DNA of 64,000 nt from Tetracentron sinense (taxonomy: Eukaryota > Streptophyta > Magnoliopsida > Trochodendrales > Trochodendraceae): positions 2,442,047 through 2,506,046 of the forward strand of contig CM026570.1 of NCBI GenBank assembly GCA_015143295.1, given 5' to 3'. Below are positions 12,219 through 22,176 of the stretch, piece by piece (within the stretch, counting starts at the first letter, position 1; every line of letters begins with the position of its first letter). Position numbers and translations under genes: made by a program. The notes below the pieces were generated by a model that had not been told where the DNA came from, ran no database searches, and was given only the letters and a program-made list of their open reading frames with translations.

Positions 12219-12607
12219 TAGGGCTGCAAACGGATCAGATTTGGAGATCTAACAAGTTTTGAATTATCTAATTCGATTTCAATTACTCATTTAAGATCCA
12301 AATTGGATCCGAGTAACATTAATATATCTAAAATTAATATTTTAATTAAAAAATAAAAAATCATGGTTAGTATTATTTTATATTTATAAAATTAAGTAGA
12401 TATTATTATTGTTCTATATATTCTAATCGAAACGGATTTTGATCATATCACTATAGATCCAAATCTGACCCAATTATAATTGGATTCAACATCTCAGATT
12501 CGTATCTAATCTGACGGATCTATAATAGGATTATATGATTAGGATCCATCTAATCGGATCAGATGTGAATAAGATTCAGATCAAGATTCGATCCATTAAC
12601 AGCCCTA
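12219..12607. mobile_element. Small non-autonomous hAT-like element
   Basis: The 389-bp element has inverted ends TAGGGCTGCAAACGGATC on the left and, inverted from the right, TAGGGCTGTTAATGGATC. The interior is AT-rich with repeated GATCC/GGATC words, typical of subterminal arrays. The flanking octamers (ATCAAGGT and ATCGAGAG) agree only partly, so the insertion is old or the ends have shifted. No coding sequence. Confidence 0.6.
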
Positions 12608-13739
12608 ATCGAGAGAAACGAGAGAAACTCCCTCCCTGACACTTAATACATTTTTATTAGGAGGGGTGGTGTTTCTTAAGCATCATTTATCATGTTGGCT
12701 GATTAGTGTTAGTGTTAATATTGGGGTGATTATACATGACCGGCTGTCATATTGCTACCGGTTTAGTGAGAGTTCTTTCCCTGTAGGACTTGTTCCCAAT
12801 ACCTCCCTCATTGAGCTGCACACTTTTCCATTTGAGCGAGGGAGGGAGGGGCAAATGTAAGTTGAAAAGTCCTATCAGCTGCCCTTTCTTAGCTGCCCTT
12901 TCTTATTTTGTGGTTTACCATTGGACTGTATTATTATTTGTTACTTCTGTTGTCTAAGTTTTTGAGTACTAGACCCTCTTGCTACATCAAGAGTTTTCAT
13001 CACTTCAAATCCACGCCAAGACCTAATAAGGGGCGCACTTATATTGGGAGTGGAGTTAATTAAGCATGCTCCTGAAATAGTCATGACTCATGATAATAGT
13101 TGTGGTGTGCTCCTAATTTAATCACAGCGTGATGTGGTGGTCGCCCCACCCACATTAACTACTTTGGAAGTGATTTACACACTTATAAACGCTTATGCTG
13201 AAATAATGACGAAATAATAGTATTTACTTCGATTCGTTATAAACAATTATGAAACAACCGATTATGTAATCAATAAGTGATTACATAATCTTGCTTAGGA
13301 TGATTATGAGGGAGCATGATCGCTTATCGACATTTAGGATTACCTGGGGATTATTGTACGCACCAAGTTTTTGTACCCCTGATACCTATAAGACCCCTTA
13401 AGCTTGAGACATATCTTTTAATATTTTATTTTCCAAAATAACCAAAATACTATTTTTCAAATGATCAGATAGCGTGCTTCCTCAATGATTTTTCTAAACA
13501 GCGCTTATGGTGTAATCAATTGCAACTCCAACAAACCAAACCAGGCGAGCCCAAGTCTTTGGGAAAGTTGCTACCATGGGACAAACATTTAGGCCAAAAT
13601 ACCAAATGAAAGTGGATCTAAGAGGCAACTGTCAAGTCCAAATCCCATCTTGGTAAAAGGTTGGGCAAGCCTAAGAACTTTTTCTAAAACACAAAAATAA
13701 AAAACAAAAAGATTAGAGCAATCATTTATCAATAGAAAA
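12608..13739. other. Intergenic, nothing recognised
   Basis: No gene, RNA or clear transposon end was recognised. The open frame at 12666-12860 has no domain or family resemblance. Confidence 0.5.
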
Positions 13740-13930
13740 TACTTAACGGACCGGAGTTTTCATTATGTAACGAAAAGGCTGGTCCTCAATATTGGTCCAC
13801 GCCCCATATTTTAACAAATACCAACTGTGGTTAAGATTCGCTAATCCCTAGAGTTAAGAAATCCAACCTATTTTTAGAAGAAAAAAAATCAAAATTTTAA
13901 CTTTAATTTTCTTATATGTGAAAAATATCT
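13740..13930. repeat. Dispersed repeat, TTATGTAACGA family, copy 1
   Basis: TTATGTAACGAAAAGGCTGG, then CCACGCCCCA, CAACTGTGGTTAAGATTC and a terminal run of TTAACTTTAATTTT-like text. The same order occurs at 15150-15350 and 60170-60400, so this is one dispersed non-coding family of about 190-230 bp. Class not determined. Confidence 0.65.
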
Positions 13931-15149
13931 CGACAGGAAAATTGTAATAAATTTTAATTTTTATTGATTTGTTGGTAATATACAAAATCTCTTAGACTTA
14001 AATCTCTTTACAAAAGAAAATTAAACATCTAAATTTTATTTTTTTTCAAAAATCTTGGATCCAAGGGATGAAAACAACGCGTTCTCAAAATATTGGTTGA
14101 GCAGGTAGACTTTAATGCTTTATCAGGAACACTCTAGCGTCTGGATCAATGGGATGGAGAACTTCTGGCAGCTTCAAAGTTTTAATAGAGGTCTTCTTCG
14201 AAGCTTCACTTAATATCTTCTTCAAAGCTTCACTAGCTCTTATGTTTTCATTGCTTTAGAGATTGTGTTTTTCCTCTTATTTTTCGATGGAGAAAAACTC
14301 AATTCTTTTTATAGATTTTGAGTTGTAGAATCTTCTTTTAACACGATCTCTCAAGAGATCTATAGATTTTGTATTCTTGATAAGTCTTTTGAGACTTATT
14401 GGTCTCACTTCGTGATATATCTTTTTTGTGGGTCCTATTTGATGGAAGTTAGATATTTTTAAAAGATTATTATTTTCCTAATGACTATATTTTAAGTGGA
14501 GCACACCTCTTTAAGATCATGCCGAGTGGCAATTTGATTTTAGCAAAAAGTGCATGCCACAACTTAGTAAAACGCTTTTCGTGTTACATTTAGCCATGTA
14601 TCGGTCAAAATATGTATGTAGGTTGCTTTCTTCTTTTGTGAGTAGGGTTAGCATTCCACTTTGGTAAATTGTTGTCTTCTAAAAGCTTTGTAAATACTCA
14701 TGAATCAAAATGATTGTCTTTCTTTCTAATTAACAACTTTTGTCTGGCACATGCTTTAGTGCTTCATTTATGATCATTTATTATCTAGTGGTGACCGTAG
14801 AGCTCTCATGACCTGGCCAAATGAATATTTCTGTCGGCCTCGGATTGTCTCTGATGAAGCGGGCTCTCGGGCAACCATAGAAGAAGGGACATGTAAAGTT
14901 ATTTCATTTTCTTCCCGTTCCCTCACTCGATAACTCTTATCTTTTATCTCACCACTCTATTACCATGTGTTATGCCTATGATTTTGACTACTCCTCCACT
15001 TGTCCTCTACAGTTGTCCGTGATAGAAGGCCTATCTGGCTACTAGAGACCATCCAAGACCATTTCTGTCACCAATAAGCAGCAGGACGGATGAAATATTT
15101 TATATCATAGAGTGATAGCTTTGTCACTTGCATGATTATGAAAGGAAAA
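13931..15149. other. Intergenic, nothing recognised
   Basis: AT-rich non-coding DNA. A less AT-rich stretch at about 14760-15090 may be older unique sequence, but it has no usable open frame and no motif I can name. Confidence 0.45.
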
Positions 15150-15350
15150 TTGTTGCCATTATGTAACGAGCATCATTGGATCACACTCCCGCTTTTAAAT
15201 ACTCACCAATTGTGATTAAAATTCATTCATCCATAAGGTTAGGTAATTCAACCATAGTATTTAAAAAAAAAAAACAAAATCTTAATTTTAATTTAGTTAA
15301 ACTTCACCAATGTTGAAGGGATATTAAAAGGGACACGGGTAAGATAAGAA
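15150..15350. repeat. Dispersed repeat, TTATGTAACGA family, copy 2
   Basis: Begins near ATTATGTAACGAGC and continues through CAATTGTGATTAAAATTC and TTAATTTTAATTTAGTTAAA to TTAAAAGGGACACGGGTAAG. Collinear with the copies at 13740-13930 and 60170-60400 but more diverged. Confidence 0.6.
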
Positions 15351-17883
15351 GGGTAAGATAAGAAGCAGATCCCAAGGTCCAGTGATCACTGCTCTTATAA
15401 AAGCAAATACTTTGTCAAGCACAGCCATACAATCTTGGTTAATTTGTCATTAATATCAAATTTTAGTTTCTCAAATAGTTTAACAAATTATATAAGATTT
15501 AATTCATTACTAACTAATAATTTTTTGCTTAATTTTTAAAAATGTACTTCTTTTTAGTAAAATTATTAAAATAGTTAAAATTAATAAAGTTAGATATTCT
15601 CGATAAATGATTTTTTAAAGTTATTTTATGTATATAGTAAATTAATATTAAATATTCATTTTAAGTAGTAAATTGATGTTAAATAGTTTCTTTCCATTTG
15701 GGTTAATTTGTGATTAATAACAAATTTTATTTGTTTAAATAGTTTATAAAATGATTTAAGATTTAATTCTTTAACAACTAATATTTTATGTTAACATTTT
15801 ATTTTACATAGACATTAATATTATTAAAATATCACATCCATAAATTTTATTTTAGCAAAAAAAATTATTAAATGGTAAATTTATTTGGAATACTTACTTG
15901 AAGCCTATACATTTTCTAAAATTTAGATGGTAAATTTATTTGGAATACTTAGTTGAAGCCTATATATTTTCTAAAATTTATTAGGTAGTTAGTAGAGAAA
16001 TCATAGTTCATCCATAATTAGTATTAATTTTTTAAAACTATTATTTAAAATAAATTCAAAATAATTTTTAATGTAATATATAATAATAATAATTTAATAT
16101 TTTAAGCAATTTATAATTAATTAATATTTTAAATTTTATTTTACATTGGTAGTAGAAATCAAAGTTTAAAGAGGTCAAAATTTTAGCCATTTTCGATCCC
16201 CAAAATACAAAATGAAATTCTCAAAAGTTTTGAATATTCAGCCTAAACAAAACAATATACAAATTATTGAGCACTAAATTTCAAAATTTTGACCAGAGTA
16301 AGTTAAGTTTTCTTATCTTTCAATTCTTTTTTTTTGATAAAGTTATCTTTCAATTCAACACTTAACAAATGTATTTTACGATGAGGAATGCTAGCCCTAC
16401 TCTCAAGGCTTTCCTACCCTTGGTCATTTTCAGTGGCCCACTGTTAAGAGTCTTAGAATGACTTAAAAGAAGTGTGTATTTTAAAATTGAAAAAAAAAAT
16501 GGTTTTTTTTAATCGAAAAAAAATGATTGACACAGGCTAAAAATAGGTAAACCTTGAGAGTAGGATAGCACTCCTTATTTTACACAATATAATTATATAT
16601 AAAAAAAAAATGAAAAAATACATTAAAAGTTTTTAATAGTAAAAATCACGATGAAAAATATCTCAACATATTATAAAGTAAACCGTATCCATGCTCTTTA
16701 ATAAATTTCATCATTTAATACTTTATAATTCATTTAGTTATAAACTTTATTTTATATTCTATTTAAAATATAATTTAATAAAATGCTTATAAATTTAAAT
16801 TCGTTAAGCTAACTAAATTATAAAATTATTAATATGGAATCTATTATTTTAGATAAAATATTTATTATCTTAAAATAAATATACATTTGTTAAGTCATAA
16901 TTTCTAGGTTATTTTTGTTTGGTTATTTTGATTAGCTTGAATAGGTTCCACTTAAATTAGGAAAATATATATATTAGTCATGAATTAAATACATTAAAAT
17001 CTTATTTTATATGGTCAGGAATGGAGGATGGTAGGCATCATCAGTCAAAAGACTCAAAACAAACTCTCGAAAATGACCCCTCGTTGAACAATTATTTGGT
17101 ATTTGGTAAAGCATCAAAACGTCCAACTATTTGTTTCTTGAGCAATAATAGCATTTCCCATGTGCTGGTGCTGAGTATGTTCTTATCTCACCATAAATTT
17201 TGGCGGGTGAGGATTGGAGACGTACCCAACACGTGATGCACGTTCAGAATGGGACCCATCATCAGGCTAACTTACGTCTAAATGTCACTTGATCAGACGG
17301 TGGTAAATACGAGAACAAAGATTTATCACAATCTAAACTGGGGGTCCCACCTAATACCCTATAAATGCGACTTGGTCTGTCATGACTCATGTGCTGACAA
17401 TAGACCGTCTATCTAACTTTCCACTTAGTCTGCAATGAAGAAGAGGCAAGAGACAAGTGGAGGGCTTTTTGGTCATATTACCCAAGTTATCTTGCCGAGT
17501 CTAATCTAAGCTTAATGCCCAAAAGGTACATTTGTTCTAAATTCTAACCTGCATCTAAGACTCCAGAGCAGTCCACCGCCATTGGAGCCAGCTTCTCAGC
17601 CAAGAGGCGTACGTTAGCAGAATCCCAGTACACAAAAAAAAATTATAATTACTGTAATTGGAAATATTTTAGTAAAAACAAAGCCGATCAAATTAGCAGC
17701 ACATCACTCAAAGCTCAACTACTAAACAGAAAGAAAATAAAACACTACTTGCAGACCTACCAAATGCTCCATCATACATCACAATAGCCAAGTTGAGTAT
17801 CCCGGGGAGGTCGTCGGGAAAGGGTATCGGCGGCTCCGTCAGATTCCCGGCGAGATTATGTACAAGAAGGAGATGTGGAGAGG
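15351..17883. other. Very AT-rich intergenic DNA
   Basis: Long runs of A/T text with no supported gene. A near-repeat of about 60 bp (TGGTAAATTTATTTGGAATA, followed by TTGAAGCC) occurs at about 15875 and 15928. The open frame at 17021-17236 has no recognisable domain. The right end (17640-17883) is the 3' flank of the minus-strand gene that follows. Confidence 0.5.
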
Positions 17884-18141
17884 TCAGAGAGTACAACCGC
17901 AGAAGACGAAGAAGAAGCAGAGCATAGCAACCAAGGCTAAGGACTCGAATATCGTAACGAAGGTCCACAACACGTTATCCACGATCGAGAAGTCGAATCC
18001 CGGCCACCGGAAACTCTGTGAGTTCCAACTCGGCGCAAAATACGACAGGTCGATTTCCGGCCACCACCGGAATATTGATGAAAACAGAGAGAAATCAAAC
18101 TCCAGCCACCGGAAAGCAGCAGAAGACCACCGCCCGCACAT
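17884..18141 (-). CDS. Small predicted single-pass membrane protein
   Basis: An intronless 85-codon frame starts MCGRWSSAAF and ends FFFVFCGCTL. It has three short repeats of the pattern FRW-x-(E/G)FDFS (FRWLEFDFS, FRWWPEIDLS, FRWPGFDFS). After them comes one strongly hydrophobic segment, roughly residues 58-84, beginning VDNVLWTFVTIFESLALVAM and finishing with a cysteine pair. This layout, especially the VDNVLW...ESLALVAMLCFFF tail, matches a family of small uncharacterised plant transmembrane proteins that I recall from other genomes. The ATG follows a GA-rich leader (GAGAGGGAGAGAGAG), typical of plant 5' untranslated regions. The function is unknown. The opposing plus-strand frame at 17858-18181 is its shadow. 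Confidence 0.65.
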   Translation of the reverse strand: MCGRWSSAAFRWLEFDFSLFSSIFRWWPEIDLSYFAPSWNSQSFRWPGFDFSIVDNVLWTFVTIFESLALVAMLCFFFVFCGCTL

Positions 18142-18667
18142 CTCTCTCTCCCTCTCGCTCTCACTGATATGTTTTTGGTGACGGCTCTTCCGGCTTATGG
18201 TAAAGTTTGAGTTTAAATAATAATATTGAAGGGTTAAAGTATGATGCTTGAAGGTATTATTTAATTGGGTAGCCCGTAGCGTGGGTTGCCGTCCGTTGGT
18301 TGTACCATGAGAGGATGGAAAGCATTAACGGAATGATGAAGAAACATAATTGACGGATGAGTGGGTTTGGAAGGTGAGGAGCATTACCGACAATGGTCCT
18401 GAAAAACATAGAAGACTGTCTTTTATCATTATGATAGTAATGGTAGCATTTAGTGTGGTTTTTAATATGTGAATCATTACGTGTAGGCCTCTTTAAAGTC
18501 TAGATATTACCTCTTACGTTTTCCGTACGCTAAAAACCAAAGCCCGACGCTCGAAACATTTTGTATTCATACATTTAGATTTTTCTAGCGGTTCTGTTAC
18601 ATCAATCTTCGTTCACCACCACATAATTTCTAATCGTCGGCAACAATTTTTATATCCCTTTATTTAA
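18142..18667 (-). promoter_or_regulatory. Upstream region of the small membrane protein gene
   Basis: Directly upstream on the minus strand is a GA-rich leader (18142-18170). Farther up is an AT-rich stretch, TATTATTTAAAC at about 18209-18220, that could act as a weak TATA element. Nothing else is recognised before the Helitron at 18668. Confidence 0.3.
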
Positions 18668-19083
18668 ATAGCGGATGGCACGTGCGATGCACGTGAGAGC
18701 AAAGTGAATTTAATTATAATTAATAAAAGTTAAAATGGACACGTGTTAACCTAGAGTGTGATTCAACTCGCTAGTGGCACCTCTAATGCACGTGAAAATG
18801 AAAGGAAAGAGTTAACCACAGTTAATAGGAGTTAAAAGGGACACGTGTTAACTTGCGGGTGTGATTGAACTCTCTCCGAGTTCAATCGCGATTGACTGTG
18901 ATTCTAAATATATAGATGAGCGAGGGTCAGTTTGGAAATTAAAGTAAAATATTAAATCAAAGGCAAGCAATAGTTTGGAAATTAAAGTAAAACATTAAAC
19001 CAACATTTTATTTTTATATAAGGGTAGTTTGGGAATTTTAGAAAAATCATCTACGCATGCCTCTCGCATTATAATAGTAAAGA
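18668..19083 (-). mobile_element. Non-autonomous Helitron, copy 2
   Basis: This copy is 416 bp. On the minus strand it starts TCTTTACTATTATAATGCGA after host A and ends CCGCTAT before host T. It is collinear with copy 1 (11504-11928), sharing the TTAAAAGGGACACGTGTTAA block and the GGCACGTGCGATGCACGTGA terminal hairpin region. No coding sequence. Confidence 0.8.
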
Positions 19084-19149
19084 TTTTTCTTAAATTAAAT
19101 ACAGCCAAACTCTGGATCATCATATAATTCTATTGTTTTTCCCCAAAAT

Positions 19150-19150
19150 T

Positions 19151-19189
<39 letters not shown>

Positions 19190-19207
19190 TTATTTATTTA
19201 TTTATTT
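19150..19207. repeat. Compound microsatellite (TC)n(TA)n(TTTA)n
   Basis: About eleven TC units, eight TA units and four to five TTTA units run together. It is a likely length-variable locus. Confidence 0.95.
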
Positions 19208-19498
19208 CGAATATCATTTAACTACTGTTATTGGTTAAAACAATGATTAGAGTTTAGCATCGGAGATAGGAGCTCTTGCGGACTTGTCACCTCGGATTAG
19301 ATCCCATACCTCCCTTAATAGAGAGGCCACACTCCACCACTGACACAATAAGTGGGGTGTTAAATATTTTGCTGATTGGCTCGCTAGTCATATAAAATAG
19401 ATTGTTCATAGAAAGAAGAGCCAATCTAGTTTAATTAACCTAAGATTGCAATGCCATATTTTAATTTACTACTTTTTTCCTGATCCCATAGTTATAAT

Positions 19499-20081
19499 TT
19501 AGGGTGTTATCGAGCCGAACCGAGTAGTGGGATGTTCAAGCTTGTTTATCAAGTGAACAAGCTCGAAAATTAAGCTTGAACTTGAGTTGTTTATTAAATA
19601 AACGAGCCCAAGCTTTAACACACGAACTCGAACCAAACTCGAGTAGTTCGCGAACAGTTTAATTCATTAGATATAACTATTTATTAGGTTTAACTTTTAC
19701 TTTATTATCCTCGTATGGGTAAAAAAGATTATAGGATTACCTAAAACTTTAGGAAATTTTTATAATTGTATAAAAGATATTATTATCATTTAAAATACAT
19801 TGTACATTATTAATCTTTACTAGTATATTATAAATATACTTAATTTTAAAATTTAAATGAAATAAGTATATTTAGATATTTTAGTAGGTTAGTTATATTC
19901 ATAATCGAGCTAAATTTTTAAGGAGCTGAGTAGGGGTATGTTCAAGCTTGGCTCGTTAACTAAACGAGCTCGAAAATCAAGCTTGAGCTTGACTTGTTTA
20001 CTAAATAAACGAATGAGATCAAGCTTTTAACGAGCTAAGCTCGAGCAATTCGAGAACACCTTTGTTTGGTAACCACCCCTA
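19499..20081. mobile_element. Non-autonomous hAT element
   Basis: The 583-bp element is flanked by an 8-bp duplication GTTATAAT (19491-19498 and 20082-20089). Inverted ends are TTAGGGTGTTA and, from the right, TAGGGGTGGTTA. Both subterminal zones are filled with AAGCTTGAGCTTG and GAGCTCGAAAATCAAGC words, the usual hAT transposase-binding clutter. No coding sequence. Fragments with similar words lie at about 45300-45420 and 57620-57760. Confidence 0.8.
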
Positions 20082-20317
20082 GTTATAATGTTCCGACTAT
20101 GTTTGCTCTTTTATATAAACATTGTAATGATGGTTACTGTTAAACGCAAATTTTTTTCTATTTTTTGTTTATGAATAACTCTTCCACTAATAATAGAAAC
20201 ACAAAACAAATATTTCTTATAAAGATGAGTTTGTTAAGATATTTGAAATGAGATTGAATGCCTAATTGAGATTGAGACTGATAGATTGTTCATCGCATGA
20301 GAAATAGATCACGACTG

Positions 20318-20546
20318 TGCATTCCCCCCCTATGTGGGGGAATGCATATCCTCATAGATCTATGCCCTTTTTCTAACACCCACTAACTAACTGTTTCACT
20401 CACCCTTGGGGTTCACCTATCCAACCTTGCTTTTTAGGAAAAAAATTAGAAATAATAGTAACCCTAATTTACTTAAGCTTAACCATAGTTAAAAAAGGAT
20501 TAAAAGGGACATGTAAACTCGGTGGTTCCTTACATAGGGGAATGCG
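20318..20546. mobile_element. MITE-like repeat with terminal hairpin
   Basis: The left end is an 11-bp-arm hairpin (TGCATTCCCCC at 20318-20328, GGGGGAATGCA at 20336-20346). The right end carries CATAGGGGAATGC, its partner in the opposite sense. Between them are CTTAACCATAGTT and TTAAAAGGGACATGTAAAC, words of the dispersed TTAACC family. No target-site duplication was resolved. Confidence 0.5.
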
Positions 20547-22176
20547 GGGTCCCCTAATCACAGCTCCTTTGGTATAAAAGATCGGAGCCATAGATCATTC
20601 ATTGGGAAGCAACCCAACACATGCTTTTATACTGTATCAAGGGCAGCCCCTTCTGCCAACTTCCCGCATAAGTCGAAAACACGTCTTCCCACGTAAGCAA
20701 CCCAGCATATGCTTTTCGGGGAAGTCAATTGACAATAACTTTGGACTTCTACAGGAAGTCACTAACTAGGATTTCTAAAGAACAACAACTAGAAGTGTTT
20801 TTGACTTCTTGGAAAGAGAAGTTAGTGAAAAGTTGAAAAGTGGTTTCATGGGCTACATGGGAATTGAGTCGTTTTTTTGCTCTTTGGCTTTTGGATCTCA
20901 CTCCTCTAAGCTGTTTTTTCATTTTCATTTGTTTGAATAGGCAAGCGTAAATGGCTAGCGAGTTAGTAGGTAAGGATGGATTTTGAACTGAGTTCATGGT
21001 TTCAACACCCAAACTACTACGCCCACTTAGCAAGCTGGGGTTAGTTGATATACGATTGGGGCATTTTCAAGCTGTCATTTCTCTGCTGTACCCACTTTGT
21101 AGCTTCATGGGGGTTAGTTGCTTGTTCATGTATTAGTCATTTCACCCAGGTTCTTGGCAGCATGTTCAGACTTCAGCCTCTCAAAAACCCGTTTTTATGA
21201 GACTCTCAAGCACCTGAAGGACAGGACTATCAGTACTTTTAACAAGGGCAAATACTTGCAGAAACCTTCCATCTCTATTTGAGATGGTATTGGGGGTGTA
21301 CAATGAGCAAAATGCCTGCAAATGACGCATAGAAAGTGCACCAATTTAAAATGCACTCATTGATAGAAAGTTGTTTGGTTGATGCTATTATAAAAATTAC
21401 AATACTCTATTTGGCCAAAGTTAGGCATGAAACTAGTTGATCGCCTTCATAATGAGTCAGGTTCGCGCAGGATATGCATCGAGTAACAATGTGGTGAGAT
21501 TATTGTGGTAGTCCCCCCCCCCCCCCCCCCAGTGTCTGACACATATAGTAAGTAAGAGGGAACCAAAAAAAAAACACGAGATGCATCCGTGCAAAAATTA
21601 AAAAAAAAAAGGTACATTAGTGAATGTACTAATAAACTTGGAATCACTATGGTAGATAAAATTGATGAGAAAAGCATAACCAATACACCACTCAGTTGGA
21701 GATTGAATTCAATACCCACCCTTTTCCATACAAAAGACTAAAAGAGGTACCATAGCCTAACAGCCGACCACCTCCTAGTGATCATAGCCACTGAAGCATC
21801 CATTGACATAATTCGGTATCTATTGTACAGATGAAAACCTCTTGCCATTGGAAAATATTCATCCTATGTGTGAAAAGCGCTGAAGCACTCAACCTCAAAT
21901 ACTATCTTCAAATTTTGAACTTCTCATCCCTGTAGGTTTTAAACAGATCAGCAAAACAGGAGATTAGTGATGATACTTGTAACAGAGGAGAACACTATTG
22001 AGTCGACATCATAGGTCATCCTCTTCTCTAGTTTATATTTGCACTGGGGTTGGAGGTGGGAGGCATGATCCCTCCAGAAACCTCAATGCATACCTTAATT
22101 GAACAGCAGATGACACACATGATGGGGGACACGCTTGATGGGGGTCAATCTGCATCGGATTAATTCAATCATTTTG
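20547..22176. other. 3' flank of RWA, with an 18-bp C run
   Basis: No gene was recognised. The part nearest 22176 should hold the RWA 3' untranslated region. An uninterrupted run of 18 C lies at 21513-21530. A short direct repeat (GCAACCCAACACATGCTTTT and a variant) occurs near 20609 and 20697. The small minus-strand frames at 20749-21033 and 21447-21719 have no family resemblance. Confidence 0.5.

Noticed and set aside
12666-12860. Plus-strand 64-aa frame as a small gene
   Set aside because: No recognisable motif, no splice or promoter context, low-complexity end.
17858-18181. Plus-strand 107-aa frame as the real gene at this locus
   Set aside because: Its composition is basic low complexity, whereas the opposite strand gives an ordered membrane protein with a GA-rich leader; the plus frame is a shadow.
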